A stretch of 64,000 nt of DNA from Solirubrobacteraceae bacterium (GCA_031177685.1 JAPSGI010000003.1:1-64000), one strand, 5' to 3'. Positions 27,644 to 36,804 are shown, counted from the first letter of the stretch. Numbers and translations are program-made. Notes: a model not told the origin generated them from the letters alone.

Positions 27644-30370
27644 CGGGGCGGCGGGCGGAGGCGACGGCAGCGCCCCCCGCCGCTGCCAGAAGTTCGGGAA
27701 GTAGGGGTCGCGCGGCAGCTCGGCCAGCCACCGCTGCTTGAACTCGGCGAGCTCGCGCAGCGAGGCGGCGCGCCCGCGGGCCGCGCCGGTCAACTCGAAC
27801 GTCGCGTCCGGGGCGAACACGGTCCGCAGGTCGCGCGACCGCGCGCGCAGGCAGTAGTCGGCCTCCGCGACGGGCGAGCGCGCCGGGCCGAGGCCGCCGA
27901 GCTCGAGGAACAGCTCCCGCGCAGTCATCATCACCCCGGCGACGGCGCAGTAGTTGCAGCTCACGACGAGGTTGCCCAGATACCCGACGAAATCGGACGG
28001 CACGGCGCGATAGACCGGTAGCGGAAGGCCTTCGCCGACCATCACGCCCGCGTGCTCGATGGTCCGGTCGGGGCGCAGCACCTTGGCGCCGACCGCGCCG
28101 ACGCCCGCCAGCTCGACGTGGCCCAGCAGAACGTCGAGCCATCCTCCGTCACGCGGGACGCACGGCTCGTCGAGCACCAGCAGGTGGCGGCCGTTCGCCG
28201 CACGGGCGGCGTCGTCCACGGACGCGTGGGCCTGCACTCCCAGGACCGTCGAGGGCGACCGCTCGCCGGCGACCAGGATCTCGAGCGCGCGGTGCCGCGT
28301 GCGCGCGGAGATGCCCTCGATCGAGGCTTGCAGCGCCGGCAGATCGTCCTGACCGTCCACCCGGACGATCACCGATACGGGCGTGTCGGGCCGGCTGCGG
28401 TGGACGACGCGGTACAGGCCCGGAAGCTCCGTGCGCTCGGCCGTGCCGGGGACCCCGGCCCGGTCGAGGTGAGACTGCAGCGCCCGCGTTCCGGCGTCGT
28501 AGGCGTAGGGCTTGGCCGCCGGGTTGATGGCGACGGACGCGTCGCTGGCGCGCCAGTGGTAGAGCACGCGGGGGACGTGGCGGATGCGCTGCGTGCGCTC
28601 GGCGATGCGCAGCATGAGGTCAAAGTCCTGAGCGCCGTCGAACTCGCTGCGGAAGCCGCCGACCTCCTCCATCAGGGTCCGCCGGTAGACGCCGAGGTGG
28701 CACGTGTACATCCCCGAGCGCAGCAGCTCGGGAGACCATCCGGGCTTGAGCATGGCGCCGAACCGGGTGCCGTCGGGCAGCAGGCGGTCCTCGTCGGTGT
28801 AGACGACGTCCGTGTCCGGGTGCTCGCGCAGGCACGCCGCGACCTCCTCCAGAGCGTCGTGCTCGAGCTCGTCGTCGTGGTCGAGCAGCGCGACGAACTC
28901 CCCGCGCGCCAGCTCCATCGCGGCGTTGGTCCCCGACGCGATGCCGCCGCCGTGCTCCCGGCGCACGAGCGCGATACGGTCGTCGCGCGCGGCGTGCTCG
29001 CGCAGCATCTCGACGACCTCGGGGTCGCGGCTCCCGTCGTCGGCGATGCACAGCTGCCAGCGCTCGTACGTCTGGGCGAGCACCGACCGGATCGCGCGCT
29101 CCAGGAAGCGCGGAGCCGGGTCGTGCACCGGCATGACCACGGAGATCGTGGGCGGTGGGACACGCGGCGCGCGCGCGGACGGTGCCGACGGAGCGCCGTC
29201 GCGGCCGGCGGGCACCGCGACGTCCGCCTCCTCCCACGCCACGGTCGGACGCGCGGAGGGGTCGCGCACCGGGTGGGCGGCGAGGACCAGCCGGCAGCCG
29301 TCCCCGCCCTCGCCGAAGTCCAGGTGCAGGACGGCCGCCGGCCCCGCGCTGTGCAGCTCGCCGGGATCGATCAGCGCGCAGTCGCCGGCCAGTTGCCGCC
29401 CGTCCGCGGCGAGCAGGGCGGCCTCGACGCGCGCGGGCTCCTTGCCGGCGCTCCAGCGCCCCGCCCTGATGCCCACGGGGAGCGAGAGCCGGCAGCCCGG
29501 CGGTGCGTCGATCCGGTACGCGATGCGCGACGGCGCCTCCTGCTCCAGGCGCCAGTCATCGCGGCCGCTGGCCTCGGAGACCTTGGTCCAGCGCGCGGGC
29601 TGGCCAAAGCGGTCGACCGCCTCCTCGACCGCCCAGTCCAGGCTGGAAAGCGGGATGCCCACGACCTCGGGGCCCTTGCCGCGCAGCTTGGCGCGCGCCC
29701 GCCGGGCGAGCGCGACGGCGCGCTGCAGCGGCTTGGTCAGGCGCCAGTAGGGGCTCGACCAGGTCGCATGCAGCTGCTCCGCCTGGTCGGCGAAGGCGGA
29801 CTCGAGAACCTCCGCGTAGCGCTCGCGCTGGAGCGCGACGGCCTCGAGCACGATCAGCCGGCCCTCCAGCTCGAGCACCCGGGGATCGCCGTCCGGCGCC
29901 GCCGCGCCGCGTTCGTGGGCCTGCCGCAGCGCGCTGCCGAGCGGGCGCTCGCAGACCACGAGGAGCGGCTCGTCGCCGGCCAGCGTCGCGAGCTCGACGT
30001 CACGCGACGTGATGCGCAGGAAGTTGTCGAGCGCCGCGCGGGGCGCGCCCCGCACCGCGCCCGCCACGAAGCAGGTGGGGAAGCCGCCGGGCAGCGGCGG
30101 GCTGAGCGCGTCCAGCAGCGCGAAGACGGCGTCGAGCTGGCCGAGCATCCGCTGCGAGTCGACGAGGACGACGTCCGCCTCGCCGGCCACCTCGGGCAGC
30201 GACTCCATCGGAGAGCGGCTGTCGTCGACCGCGCGCAGGGTCGTCTCGCCGGCACGAATTCGGTCGGCGAGCGCGTTCAGCGCAGGGCTGTCGCCGGGGC
30301 CCAGATAGACGATCGAGGCGGGGCGCAGCCGCTCCAGGATTGGCTCGAGAAGAGGCCAGCTGCGATGCAT
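27536..30370 (-). CDS. multidomain GT2 glycosyltransferase, 944 residues
   Basis: Residues 1-150 have a Rossmann-like pattern (IVYLGPGDSPALNALADRI, ADVVLVDSQRMLGQLDAVFALLDAL) reminiscent of a degenerate methyltransferase. A coiled-coil/linker with SSPYWRLTKPLQRAVAL follows, then a beta domain (about 240-390), then a GT2 domain with ISVVMPVHDPAPRFLERAI, IADDGSRDPEV, LLDHDDELEHDAL (DxD-like) and DFDLMLRIAERT. A second GT-A-like portion with VSVIVRVDGQDDLPAL and AEADYCLRAR completes the protein. The layout matches large O-antigen glycosyltransferases that often contain two GT2 units. The last 36 or so residues are charged and lie opposite the 3' end of the converging gene, so they may be a recent extension. 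It starts at a symmetric divergent promoter. Confidence 0.88.
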   Translation of the reverse strand: MHRSWPLLEPILERLRPASIVYLGPGDSPALNALADRIRAGETTLRAVDDSRSPMESLPEVAGEADVVLVDSQRMLGQLDAVFALLDALSPPLPGGFPTCFVAGAVRGAPRAALDNFLRITSRDVELATLAGDEPLLVVCERPLGSALRQAHERGAAAPDGDPRVLELEGRLIVLEAVALQRERYAEVLESAFADQAEQLHATWSSPYWRLTKPLQRAVALARRARAKLRGKGPEVVGIPLSSLDWAVEEAVDRFGQPARWTKVSEASGRDDWRLEQEAPSRIAYRIDAPPGCRLSLPVGIRAGRWSAGKEPARVEAALLAADGRQLAGDCALIDPGELHSAGPAAVLHLDFGEGGDGCRLVLAAHPVRDPSARPTVAWEEADVAVPAGRDGAPSAPSARAPRVPPPTISVVMPVHDPAPRFLERAIRSVLAQTYERWQLCIADDGSRDPEVVEMLREHAARDDRIALVRREHGGGIASGTNAAMELARGEFVALLDHDDELEHDALEEVAACLREHPDTDVVYTDEDRLLPDGTRFGAMLKPGWSPELLRSGMYTCHLGVYRRTLMEEVGGFRSEFDGAQDFDLMLRIAERTQRIRHVPRVLYHWRASDASVAINPAAKPYAYDAGTRALQSHLDRAGVPGTAERTELPGLYRVVHRSRPDTPVSVIVRVDGQDDLPALQASIEGISARTRHRALEILVAGERSPSTVLGVQAHASVDDAARAANGRHLLVLDEPCVPRDGGWLDVLLGHVELAGVGAVGAKVLRPDRTIEHAGVMVGEGLPLPVYRAVPSDFVGYLGNLVVSCNYCAVAGVMMTARELFLELGGLGPARSPVAEADYCLRARSRDLRTVFAPDATFELTGAARGRAASLRELAEFKQRWLAELPRDPYFPNFWQRRGALPSPPPAAPLVAAAQTEDREQERREEDLDPHDDQRGGPHREALL

Positions 30371-30409
30371 CTCGGTGGGCGTCGGCGGCGGTTCGCCCAG
30401 GTCGAGGCG

Positions 30410-30419
30410 ATGCTAGCAT
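30410..30419. promoter_or_regulatory. symmetric bidirectional -10 element (ATGCTAGCAT)
   Basis: ATGCTAGCAT is a perfect palindrome, so each strand reads TAGCAT, the preferred -10 of this genome. From each -10 there are exactly 39 bases to the start codon of the gene on that strand (30370 minus, 30459 plus). One element therefore appears to serve both genes. Confidence 0.5.
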
Positions 30420-30458
30420 GGCCGCCTCCGGCGCCTGGAGGGGCGCGCGGCCTCTCCC

Positions 30459-31115
30459 ATGCTGAAGCGGATCTCGCCTGTGACGGCAGCGGTGGCGCTC
30501 GGCCTCCTGCTGGCGATCTTCGCGCTCGTCGCCGTGCTCGCGCAGCGCGGGACTCGGCTGGCGGCCACCAACACGCTCGTCGACATCAGCGGCGTCGCCC
30601 TGCCCGTGGCGCCGGGCCAGCAGCGCTGCAGCCGCGAGTACGTGCCCGGGGGCGCCGACCGGGTCCGCATCTACGCGAGCGCCTTCGCCCCGCGCGGGCA
30701 GCCGGTCGCGGTGACCGTCCACCGCGGCGGGGAGCAGGTCTCCGCGGGACGGGTCCCCGGCGGGTATCCGAACAACTCGATCCTGCTGGTCCCGTTGCGG
30801 CCCGTGACCCGCAGGCTCGACCCCGCCCGCGTGTGCGTGCGCAACCTCGGGTCCCGCCGGGCGCGCTTCGCCGGGAACCGCACGTCGGGGGGTCCCAATC
30901 CGTCCCCGCGCGTGCATGGCGAGGAAGCGATCCGGTTCGACTGGCTGCTCCCGGGCCGTCCGGCGTGGGCGGACCTCGCGCCGAAGATCGCGACGCGCTT
31001 CGCGGCCGCGAAGCCGACGTTCGTCGGGGCCTGGACGTTCTGGGCGCTCGGCGCGGTCCTGCTCGTGCTGTGGGCCGCGACGATCGCCCTCGTGGTGCGG
31101 GAGGCGCGCCGATGA
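30459..31115 (+). CDS. bitopic membrane protein of the polysaccharide locus, unknown function
   Basis: A 218-residue protein with one hydrophobic helix at residues 10-28 and another near 190-212, leaving about 160 residues outside. The external part is beta-rich (RVRIYASAFAPRGQPVAVTVHRGGEQVSAG) with two cysteines and looks like a small sandwich domain. I recognise no named family. It is coupled by ATGA to the DUF2142-type membrane protein, a pairing that suggests a subunit or partner of that enzyme, perhaps gripping the glycan or lipid carrier outside the membrane. Confidence 0.8.
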   Translation: MLKRISPVTAAVALGLLLAIFALVAVLAQRGTRLAATNTLVDISGVALPVAPGQQRCSREYVPGGADRVRIYASAFAPRGQPVAVTVHRGGEQVSAGRVPGGYPNNSILLVPLRPVTRRLDPARVCVRNLGSRRARFAGNRTSGGPNPSPRVHGEEAIRFDWLLPGRPAWADLAPKIATRFAAAKPTFVGAWTFWALGAVLLVLWAATIALVVREARR

Positions 31116-32590
31116 GCCGGCTCCGGCGCCTTGGCCTCGGGGCTCGACGCGTGCCGCGCGCGTGCCTGGCGTGCGCGGCGATCGCCTTCGTCAACGCGGG
31201 CGTCTGGGCCGTGATCACCCCGCCCTTCCAGGTTCCGGACGAGATCGCGCACGTGACCTACCTGCAGTACATGGTGGAGTGGGGCGAGTTGCCGGGCGGC
31301 ACGCCCCACGGGCCCAACAACACGTCCGACGAGATGAGCGCGGCGGCCGCGTCCGTGCCGTTCAGCGCCAACGCCCAGAATCCGACGTGGTCGCCGCGCA
31401 ACCTGCGCGAGTACCGTCGTGTCCAGCCACGGCTCGACCGGCGGCCCGGATCGGTCCCGCCCGCGGCGGTCAACAACCCGCCCCTCTATTACGTCGTCCA
31501 GGCGTTGCCCTACCTCGCCACTCGCGACGTGGACGCGTTCGATCGCCTCCTGCTCCTGCGCCTCGTCTCCGCGCTGCTCGCCGCGGTCACCGTCGCGGCG
31601 ACGTTCCTGTTCGTCCGCGAGCTGCTTCCGGGGCGTCCGTGGGCCTGGACCGTCGGCGCGCTGGCCGTCGCGTTCCAGCCGATGTTCGGCTTCATGTCCG
31701 GGGGCGTCAACAACGACAACCTCCTCTACGCGCTCGGCGCCGTCCTCGCGTACCTGGTCGCCCGGATCATGCGCCGCGGGCTGACCCCCGGCCTGGCCGC
31801 GGCCCTCGCGCTCGTGTCGCTCGCCGGCATGCTGACGAAGACGAGCTTCGCGGGACTGCTGGGAGGTGCCGCCTTCGGAGTCGTCGTGGCCATCGCGCGG
31901 ATGCCCGCGCCGGCGCGCCGCCGCGCCGCGCTGGTCGCGGGTGTCGCCGCCGTCGCCTTCGTCGTGCCCTTCGGCGCGTGGCTCGTGGCCAACCAGGAGG
32001 TGTTCGGCCGCGCGGCGTCGACGACGACGGGCGGTTTCGTGTCCTCCGCGACGACCGACGTGACGACGCTGCGGGGACATCTCTCCTACATCTGGCAGGT
32101 GTTCCTCCCGCGCCTGCCGGGGATGCAGACCTTCATTCCGACGTCGGGCGCGTATCCCCTGTGGGACACGTTCATCCAGGGCTTCGTCGGGCGCTTCGGC
32201 TGGTGGCATTTCGGCTTCCCGCTGTGGGTCAACCAGCTGGCGCTCGGGATCTACGTCGCCGTGGTCGGGCTGGCCGGGGCGGGGCTGTACCGGGCGCGAG
32301 CGGCCCTGCGTCGCCGGTGGGCGGAGCTGCTGACCTTCGCGCTGATCGCGGCCGGCTACGTGATCCTCGTGGAGGTCGCCGCCTACCGCTATCAGGCCGT
32401 GCACCTGCAGGCGTTCGAGCAGGCGCGCTACCTGCTGCCGCTGCTGCCGTTCTACGGCGGGCTGGTCGCGGTCGCGGCGACCGCCGGGGGCCGGCGGTGG
32501 GGACCGGCGCTCGGCGCCTTCCTCGTGGTCCTCGCCATGACGCACTCGCTGTTCGCGATGCTGCTCGTCATCGGCCGCTACTACGCGTAG
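31112..32590 (+). CDS. DUF2142-type polytopic membrane protein (GT-C-like)
   Basis: A 492-residue integral membrane protein with about ten helices. After the first helix comes ITPPFQVPDEIAHVTYLQYM, the DUF2142 hallmark, with acidic residues in the first external loop as in protein O-mannosyltransferases and arabinofuranosyltransferases. NNPPLYYVVQALPY and AFQPMFGFMSGGVNNDNLLY are further conserved loops. It probably transfers a sugar from a polyprenyl-phosphate donor onto the glycan outside the membrane; the DPM-like gene at 26.5 kb could make the donor. ATGA overlap with the upstream small membrane protein fixes the start. Confidence 0.87.
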   Translation: MSRLRRLGLGARRVPRACLACAAIAFVNAGVWAVITPPFQVPDEIAHVTYLQYMVEWGELPGGTPHGPNNTSDEMSAAAASVPFSANAQNPTWSPRNLREYRRVQPRLDRRPGSVPPAAVNNPPLYYVVQALPYLATRDVDAFDRLLLLRLVSALLAAVTVAATFLFVRELLPGRPWAWTVGALAVAFQPMFGFMSGGVNNDNLLYALGAVLAYLVARIMRRGLTPGLAAALALVSLAGMLTKTSFAGLLGGAAFGVVVAIARMPAPARRRAALVAGVAAVAFVVPFGAWLVANQEVFGRAASTTTGGFVSSATTDVTTLRGHLSYIWQVFLPRLPGMQTFIPTSGAYPLWDTFIQGFVGRFGWWHFGFPLWVNQLALGIYVAVVGLAGAGLYRARAALRRRWAELLTFALIAAGYVILVEVAAYRYQAVHLQAFEQARYLLPLLPFYGGLVAVAATAGGRRWGPALGAFLVVLAMTHSLFAMLLVIGRYYA

Positions 32591-32603
32591 ACGTGGAGTG
32601 AGG

Positions 32604-34187
32604 GTGAGCGTCGCGCGCCGCCTCCGCCGAAGCGCCGCCGCCCGCGCGCGCTATGCCCGGTTTCGCGCGCAAGTGGAGCCCGCGCTCCTGCGCAGCCCGC
32701 ACGTGCACCGGTTCGCCGAGGTCCCCGCGCCGCTGGCGGCGGCGGCGCCTGTGGCGCTCGGCGTCGCGATCGACGTCGATGCTGAGGCGGACGCCTCGCA
32801 CACCCACGCCTCGCTGGAACGCCAGTCCGTCGCGCCGGCGGCGGTGACCGCGGCGCGCGGCACGGAGGCGCTGGCCGCATCCGCGACCGGCTGGCTCGTC
32901 CTCGTGCGCGCCGGCGACACGCTCGCCCCCCGCGCCCTGGAGACCCTCGGCCGCGCGGTCGCCGCCGCGCCGGACGCCGCGCTGGTCACCTGCGACGAGG
33001 ACCGCCTCGATCGCCGCGGGCGCCGCGTGGATCCGGTCTGCCGGCCGGGGCCCTCGCCGGACTTCATGCTGGCCCGCGACCTGGGCGGGGCCCTGATCGC
33101 GGTGCGGCGCGAGGCTGCGCTCGCCGCCGCGCCCCCCGCCACGCCGGCCTGGCGCCGCGAGCTGGCGCTCGCGCTCGCGGGGCCGGACGGCGCCGGCCAC
33201 GCCCATGTGCCCGCGATCCTCTGCCACCGCGGCGGCTCGGCCTCCGAGCGCGACGATCGCGCCGAGCTCGCGGCGGTCGAGCGCGTCCTGCGCCGATGGG
33301 GCGACGTCGCGGCGCGCGTCGAGGCGGTGGGGCCGGGGCGCCAGCGCGTGGTGCGCCGCCTGGACGGCGAGCCGTCGGTCGAGGCGATCGTCTGCTTCCG
33401 CGACCGGCCCGACCTGCTGCGGCGCTGCGCCGAGTCGTTTTTGAGCCGGACCGTGTACGACCGGCTCGCCCTGCGGCTCGTGGACAACGGCAGCGCGGAC
33501 CCCGAGGTCGCCGCGCTGCTGGCCCGCCTGAGCGAGGATCCCCGCGTGACCGTGGAGCGCGATCCCCGCCCGTTCAACTTCTCCGCGCTCAACAACGCCG
33601 CGGCGGCGCGGTCGCGAGCGGACTTCCTCGTGTTCCTCAACAACGACGTGGAGATCACCGCGGAGACCTGGGTGCAGGAGCTGCTGTCCGAGGCGGCGCG
33701 GCCCGAGGTCGGCGCGGTGGCGCCGCTGCTCGTCTACGAGGACGGCCGCGTGCAGCACGCCGGCGCCGCCATCGGGCTGCACGGCTACGCCGGTCACCCG
33801 TTCGCCGGGCTGCGCCCCGGGACGCAGACTCCGTTCGGGACCGCCACGGACGGGACGCGCAACTGGCTCGCGGTGAGCGCGGCCTGCCTGATGGTGCAGC
33901 GGCGCAAGTTCGACGCGGCCGGCGGTTTCGACGAGGGCTTCGCGATCGGGGGCGGCGACGTGGACCTCTGCCTGCGCCTGACCGCCGCCGGGCAGCGCTC
34001 GCTGTGCGTGCCGCACGTGCGCCTGCGCCACGACGAGTCCGCCTCGCGCGACCCGCGCGACCTGCCGGCCGGCGACTTCGAGCGCTCGCGCGAGCGCTAC
34101 GGGGCCTTTCGCACCGTCGGCGATCCCTTCTACAACTCCAACCTGACGCTCGACGACACCACGTGCGCGATGCGCGAGGCGCCGTGA
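32604..34187 (+). CDS. GT2 glycosyltransferase with N-terminal extension
   Basis: The C-terminal 270 residues form a GT2 domain: VEAIVCFRDRPDLLRRCAESFL, LRLVDNGSADPEVAALL, FNFSALNNAAAARSRADFLVFLNNDVEI (metal site) and GGFDEGFAIGGGDVDLCLRL. The N-terminal 240 residues contain a degenerate GT-A-like segment (WLVLVRAGDTLAPRALETLG, LVTCDEDRLD). This resembles rhamnosyl- or galactofuranosyltransferases with two GT2 halves. A GTG two codons earlier also exists; I chose the one with GGAG 5 bases upstream. The stop overlaps the next gene's GTG. Confidence 0.88.
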   Translation: MSVARRLRRSAAARARYARFRAQVEPALLRSPHVHRFAEVPAPLAAAAPVALGVAIDVDAEADASHTHASLERQSVAPAAVTAARGTEALAASATGWLVLVRAGDTLAPRALETLGRAVAAAPDAALVTCDEDRLDRRGRRVDPVCRPGPSPDFMLARDLGGALIAVRREAALAAAPPATPAWRRELALALAGPDGAGHAHVPAILCHRGGSASERDDRAELAAVERVLRRWGDVAARVEAVGPGRQRVVRRLDGEPSVEAIVCFRDRPDLLRRCAESFLSRTVYDRLALRLVDNGSADPEVAALLARLSEDPRVTVERDPRPFNFSALNNAAAARSRADFLVFLNNDVEITAETWVQELLSEAARPEVGAVAPLLVYEDGRVQHAGAAIGLHGYAGHPFAGLRPGTQTPFGTATDGTRNWLAVSAACLMVQRRKFDAAGGFDEGFAIGGGDVDLCLRLTAAGQRSLCVPHVRLRHDESASRDPRDLPAGDFERSRERYGAFRTVGDPFYNSNLTLDDTTCAMREAP

Positions 34188-35464
34188 ACCGCAAGCGCGC
34201 CCGCCACATCGCCCGGACGGTGCGCCAGGGCCCCGGCGAGGCCCTGTACGCGGCGCTGCGGGCGCGCCGCCGCCGGCGCAACGTCGCCGACGACGAGCTC
34301 GAGCTGCTGGAGTCCGACGCGCTGGCGCTGTCCGGGCTCTTCGAGCTGGAGCCGGCGGACCTGGAGGCCAACGCGCGCATCCTGCGCGAGCAGGCGGCGC
34401 GCGACGGGCTCGACGTGCGCACGGTCCAGTGGTTCTTGCCCTGGTTTCACCTCGTGCACGGGGGCGGCGTCCACACCGTCCTGCGCTTCGCCGACCACTT
34501 CGCGCGCGAGCACGGCGTGGAGAACCGCTTCGCGGTGTACGACCGCGACGCCGGCGCGGCGGCGCGCGACGTGTCGGCCAAGATCGGACGCGCCTTCCCC
34601 GCGCTGGCGAGCGCGCCGGTCACCGCCGGCCCCGCGCCGCCGGGCGAGGCCGACGCCGCCATCGCCACCGCGTGGCCCGGCGCATACCCGCTCGTGCGCT
34701 TCGGGCGCACGCGCGCCAAGTTCTTCCTCGTCCAGGACTGGGAGCCCGACTTCCACCCGGCCGGCTCGGCCTCCGCGCTGCTGGAGCAGGCGGCGCGGTT
34801 CGGGATCCCGGGCCTGGTGAACACGCCCGGGCTGGCCGAGGCCTACCGCGCCCACGGCAACCCCGCGGTCGCCTTCCGTCCCGCGCCCGACGCGCGCTAC
34901 GCGCCGCCCGCGAGCCCCCGGCCCGGCACGCCCGTACGCGTCTTCTTCTACGGGCGCCCGAGCGTCGCGCGCAACGCGTTCGGCCTCGGGCTGGCCACCC
35001 TGCGCCGGGTCAAGCAGGCGCTCGGCGACGGCGTCGAGATCGTGTGCGCCGGCGAGGACTGGAGCCCCGGCCAGTACGGCGTCGCCGACGTGCTCACCAA
35101 CGCGGGGATGCTGGAGGACCCCGACGCCGTCGCGCAGCTGTACCGCCGCTGCCACGCCGGCCTCGTGTTCATGCTCACCCGCCACCCCTCCTACCAGCCG
35201 CTGGAGTGGATGGCCAGCGGCATGGTGACCGTGACCAACGAGAGCCCGCACACCGCCTGGCTGCTGCGCCACGACGAGAACGCCCTCCTCGCCCCGCCGC
35301 TCCCGGCCCTGGTCGCCGAGCAGGTCATCCGCGCCGCCACCGACCCCGCCCTGCGCGACCGCATCGCCACGGCCGGCCTCGCCACGGTGGCAGACCTCGA
35401 GTGGCCGGCCGAGATCGACCGCGTCTACGCCGCCATGACCAAGCGCGGCGAGACCTTCGTCTAG
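34184..35464 (+). CDS. WsaF-like glycosyltransferase (GT4 type)
   Basis: A 426-residue GT-B enzyme. WFLPWFHLVHGGGVHTVLRFADHFA contains the N-terminal glycine loop; FFLVQDWEPDFHPAGSASALLEQA and PVRVFFYGRPSVARNAFGLGLATL, then GLVFMLTRHPSYQPLEWMASGMVTVTN, match the WsaF-type rhamnosyltransferases that build surface glycans, including the shortened donor-site motif instead of the classic E-x7-E. The first 80 residues are basic and helical. GTGA overlap with the GT2 gene indicates a coupled pair that may act in succession. The TAG stop shares CTAG with the converging small gene. Confidence 0.85.
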   Translation: MNRKRARHIARTVRQGPGEALYAALRARRRRRNVADDELELLESDALALSGLFELEPADLEANARILREQAARDGLDVRTVQWFLPWFHLVHGGGVHTVLRFADHFAREHGVENRFAVYDRDAGAAARDVSAKIGRAFPALASAPVTAGPAPPGEADAAIATAWPGAYPLVRFGRTRAKFFLVQDWEPDFHPAGSASALLEQAARFGIPGLVNTPGLAEAYRAHGNPAVAFRPAPDARYAPPASPRPGTPVRVFFYGRPSVARNAFGLGLATLRRVKQALGDGVEIVCAGEDWSPGQYGVADVLTNAGMLEDPDAVAQLYRRCHAGLVFMLTRHPSYQPLEWMASGMVTVTNESPHTAWLLRHDENALLAPPLPALVAEQVIRAATDPALRDRIATAGLATVADLEWPAEIDRVYAAMTKRGETFV

Positions 35465-35679
35465 AGCCGCTCGGCGATCCGCGGCGACGGCGTGCCGACG
35501 GGTCCGCGCCGCCGCCGCCCCGTGACGCAGTGGTAACAGGCGTCGTGGTCGGCGTCCTGGCGGTACCACTCGTGGTTGCCGCAATCCTTCGGTCCCTTGG
35601 GGATCCGCGCGGAGACGATGCTCGGCAGGTTGCGGCGCAGCCACGTGCGCAGGCGGTACCTGCCGGACGATTCGATCAT
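35461..35679 (-). CDS. small zinc-ribbon-like protein
   Basis: A 72-residue protein with RTWLRRNLPSIVSARIPKGPKDCGNHEW followed by a C-Y-H-C segment: two CxxC/CxxH-type clusters (DCGNHEWY and ACYHC) 17 residues apart could bind one zinc. The basic N-terminal half might contact nucleic acid or membrane. I do not know a characterised family. The start is uncertain: ATG 35679 is used; an ATG at 35694 and a TTG at 35724, which overlaps the preceding small gene's TGA, are alternatives. It ends the minus-strand run after wzm and interlocks stops with the WsaF-like gene. Confidence 0.6.
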   Translation of the reverse strand: MIESSGRYRLRTWLRRNLPSIVSARIPKGPKDCGNHEWYRQDADHDACYHCVTGRRRRGPVGTPSPRIAERL

Positions 35680-35720
35680 GGCTCCAGCGATCATAGTCGC
35701 GGCTCGACCGAAAACTCGGG

Positions 35721-35891
35721 TCAACGATCTCGGCGCCGGTTCCGCAAGCCTCGCGCCTTCTCCTCCCGCACGTACTTCCGCCGCTCAGACCGCGGAAGCG
35801 TCCTGTCATGGGCGAGTTTCACCACGTCGGCATCGGTCAGCTGCTGAAGATCCGTTTGACGCTTTCTCCCACGGCCGCGGCCCGGCACCAT
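35721..35891 (-). CDS. small basic protein, 56 residues
   Basis: A short open frame beginning MVPGRGRGRKRQTDLQQLTD and ending in RKYVREEKARGLRNRRRDR, with DADVVKLAHDRTLP in between. Basic ends around an amphipathic core and an LRNRRR tail look protein-like rather than random for this GC content, and I have the impression of similar short tails in bacterial hypothetical proteins. No Shine-Dalgarno or -10 is obvious. Its TGA overlaps a possible TTG start of the zinc-ribbon gene, and both lie in the same orientation downstream of wzm, so a small operon tail is possible. Function unknown. Confidence 0.45.
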   Translation of the reverse strand: MVPGRGRGRKRQTDLQQLTDADVVKLAHDRTLPRSERRKYVREEKARGLRNRRRDR

Positions 35892-35943
35892 GGGAGTAGG
35901 CGCCCGGCCGGCTGTGTTCGCCCCCCACAGGAGCGTCGCTCGC

Positions 35944-36804
35944 CTAGAGCTGCTCGGCGATCTGCGGGGCCTGGCGCTCGAACACGACGAACCCCAGGAT
36001 GCAGATCCCCAGGAAGACCCCCGTGGGGATCAGCAGCCACGGCAGGCCGCCGATCACGTCGAAGGCGCCCTGCGTGCTGGGGTCCACGACCCAGCGGCGG
36101 ACCTGCTGGAGCAGGTCGGCGATCGGGTTGGCCAGCGCCACGCGCTGGAAGTCCTCGGGCACCTTGTCGATCGGGTAGAGCACCGGCGTGGCGTAGAACA
36201 GCGCGGTCGACAGCACGGCCCAGATCGGCGACACGTCGCGGAAGCGCACGTACAGCGACGACAGGATCATCGCCGCCCCCGCGGTGAGCAGGATTAGCGG
36301 GATCAGGATCAGCGGCAGCAGCAGCCACGTCCAGCGCGGGTCCACGCCGTAGGCGACCAGGAACACGAACACCGCGACGAGGTTCACCAGCATCGTGAAC
36401 GTGGCGGTCAGGACGCACGACAGCGGGATCACGATGCGCGGGAAGTGCATCTTGCGCACGATCTGCTCGTTCTCCACGACCGCGGTCACCGAGCGCGTCG
36501 CGGCGTCCGCGAAGAAGCTGAACAGCACGATGTTCAGCAGCAGGAGCACCGGGTAGTTGCGCACGTCCTCGCCGAACTTCAGGACCTGGCTGAACACCAC
36601 GTAGAGCACGCCGAACAGCATCAGCGGCCGCATCAGCGACCACAGGTAGCCCAGCGCCGAGCCGAAGTACGTGAGGCGGTACTCGGTCAGCCCGATCATC
36701 CACGTCAGGTAGAGGAAGCGCCGCAGGCCGCCGCCGAAGGCGGAGGGACCGCGGATCTCGCGCGCCTCCGGCGAGAGCGGGAACGTCGCCTCGGTCGCGC
36801 TCAT
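35944..36804 (-). CDS. wzm: polysaccharide ABC transporter permease
   Basis: A 286-residue ABC-2-type permease with six hydrophobic helices beginning near residue 50 (LGYLWSLMRPLMLFGVLYVVF). FGEDVRNYPVLLLLNIVLFSFFADAATRSVTAVVENEQIVRKMHFPR is the coupling and interhelical region characteristic of Wzm/TagG. With the ATPase encoded immediately upstream it exports a finished, lipid-linked polysaccharide across the membrane. The ATG overlaps the TGA of wzt (ATGA), giving stoichiometric translation. Confidence 0.94.
   Translation of the reverse strand: MSATEATFPLSPEAREIRGPSAFGGGLRRFLYLTWMIGLTEYRLTYFGSALGYLWSLMRPLMLFGVLYVVFSQVLKFGEDVRNYPVLLLLNIVLFSFFADAATRSVTAVVENEQIVRKMHFPRIVIPLSCVLTATFTMLVNLVAVFVFLVAYGVDPRWTWLLLPLILIPLILLTAGAAMILSSLYVRFRDVSPIWAVLSTALFYATPVLYPIDKVPEDFQRVALANPIADLLQQVRRWVVDPSTQGAFDVIGGLPWLLIPTGVFLGICILGFVVFERQAPQIAEQL

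Noticed and set aside
28052-32590. An open frame over 1,500 codons long on the plus strand opposite the large GT2 gene.
   Set aside because: Only its last 492 codons (the DUF2142 protein) have protein character; the rest is antisense to a real gene and follows its codon pattern.
35576-35899. Plus-strand frame in the gap before wzm.
   Set aside because: It is antisense to the two small minus-strand genes, and its Ser/Arg/Pro-rich peptide has no recognisable pattern.
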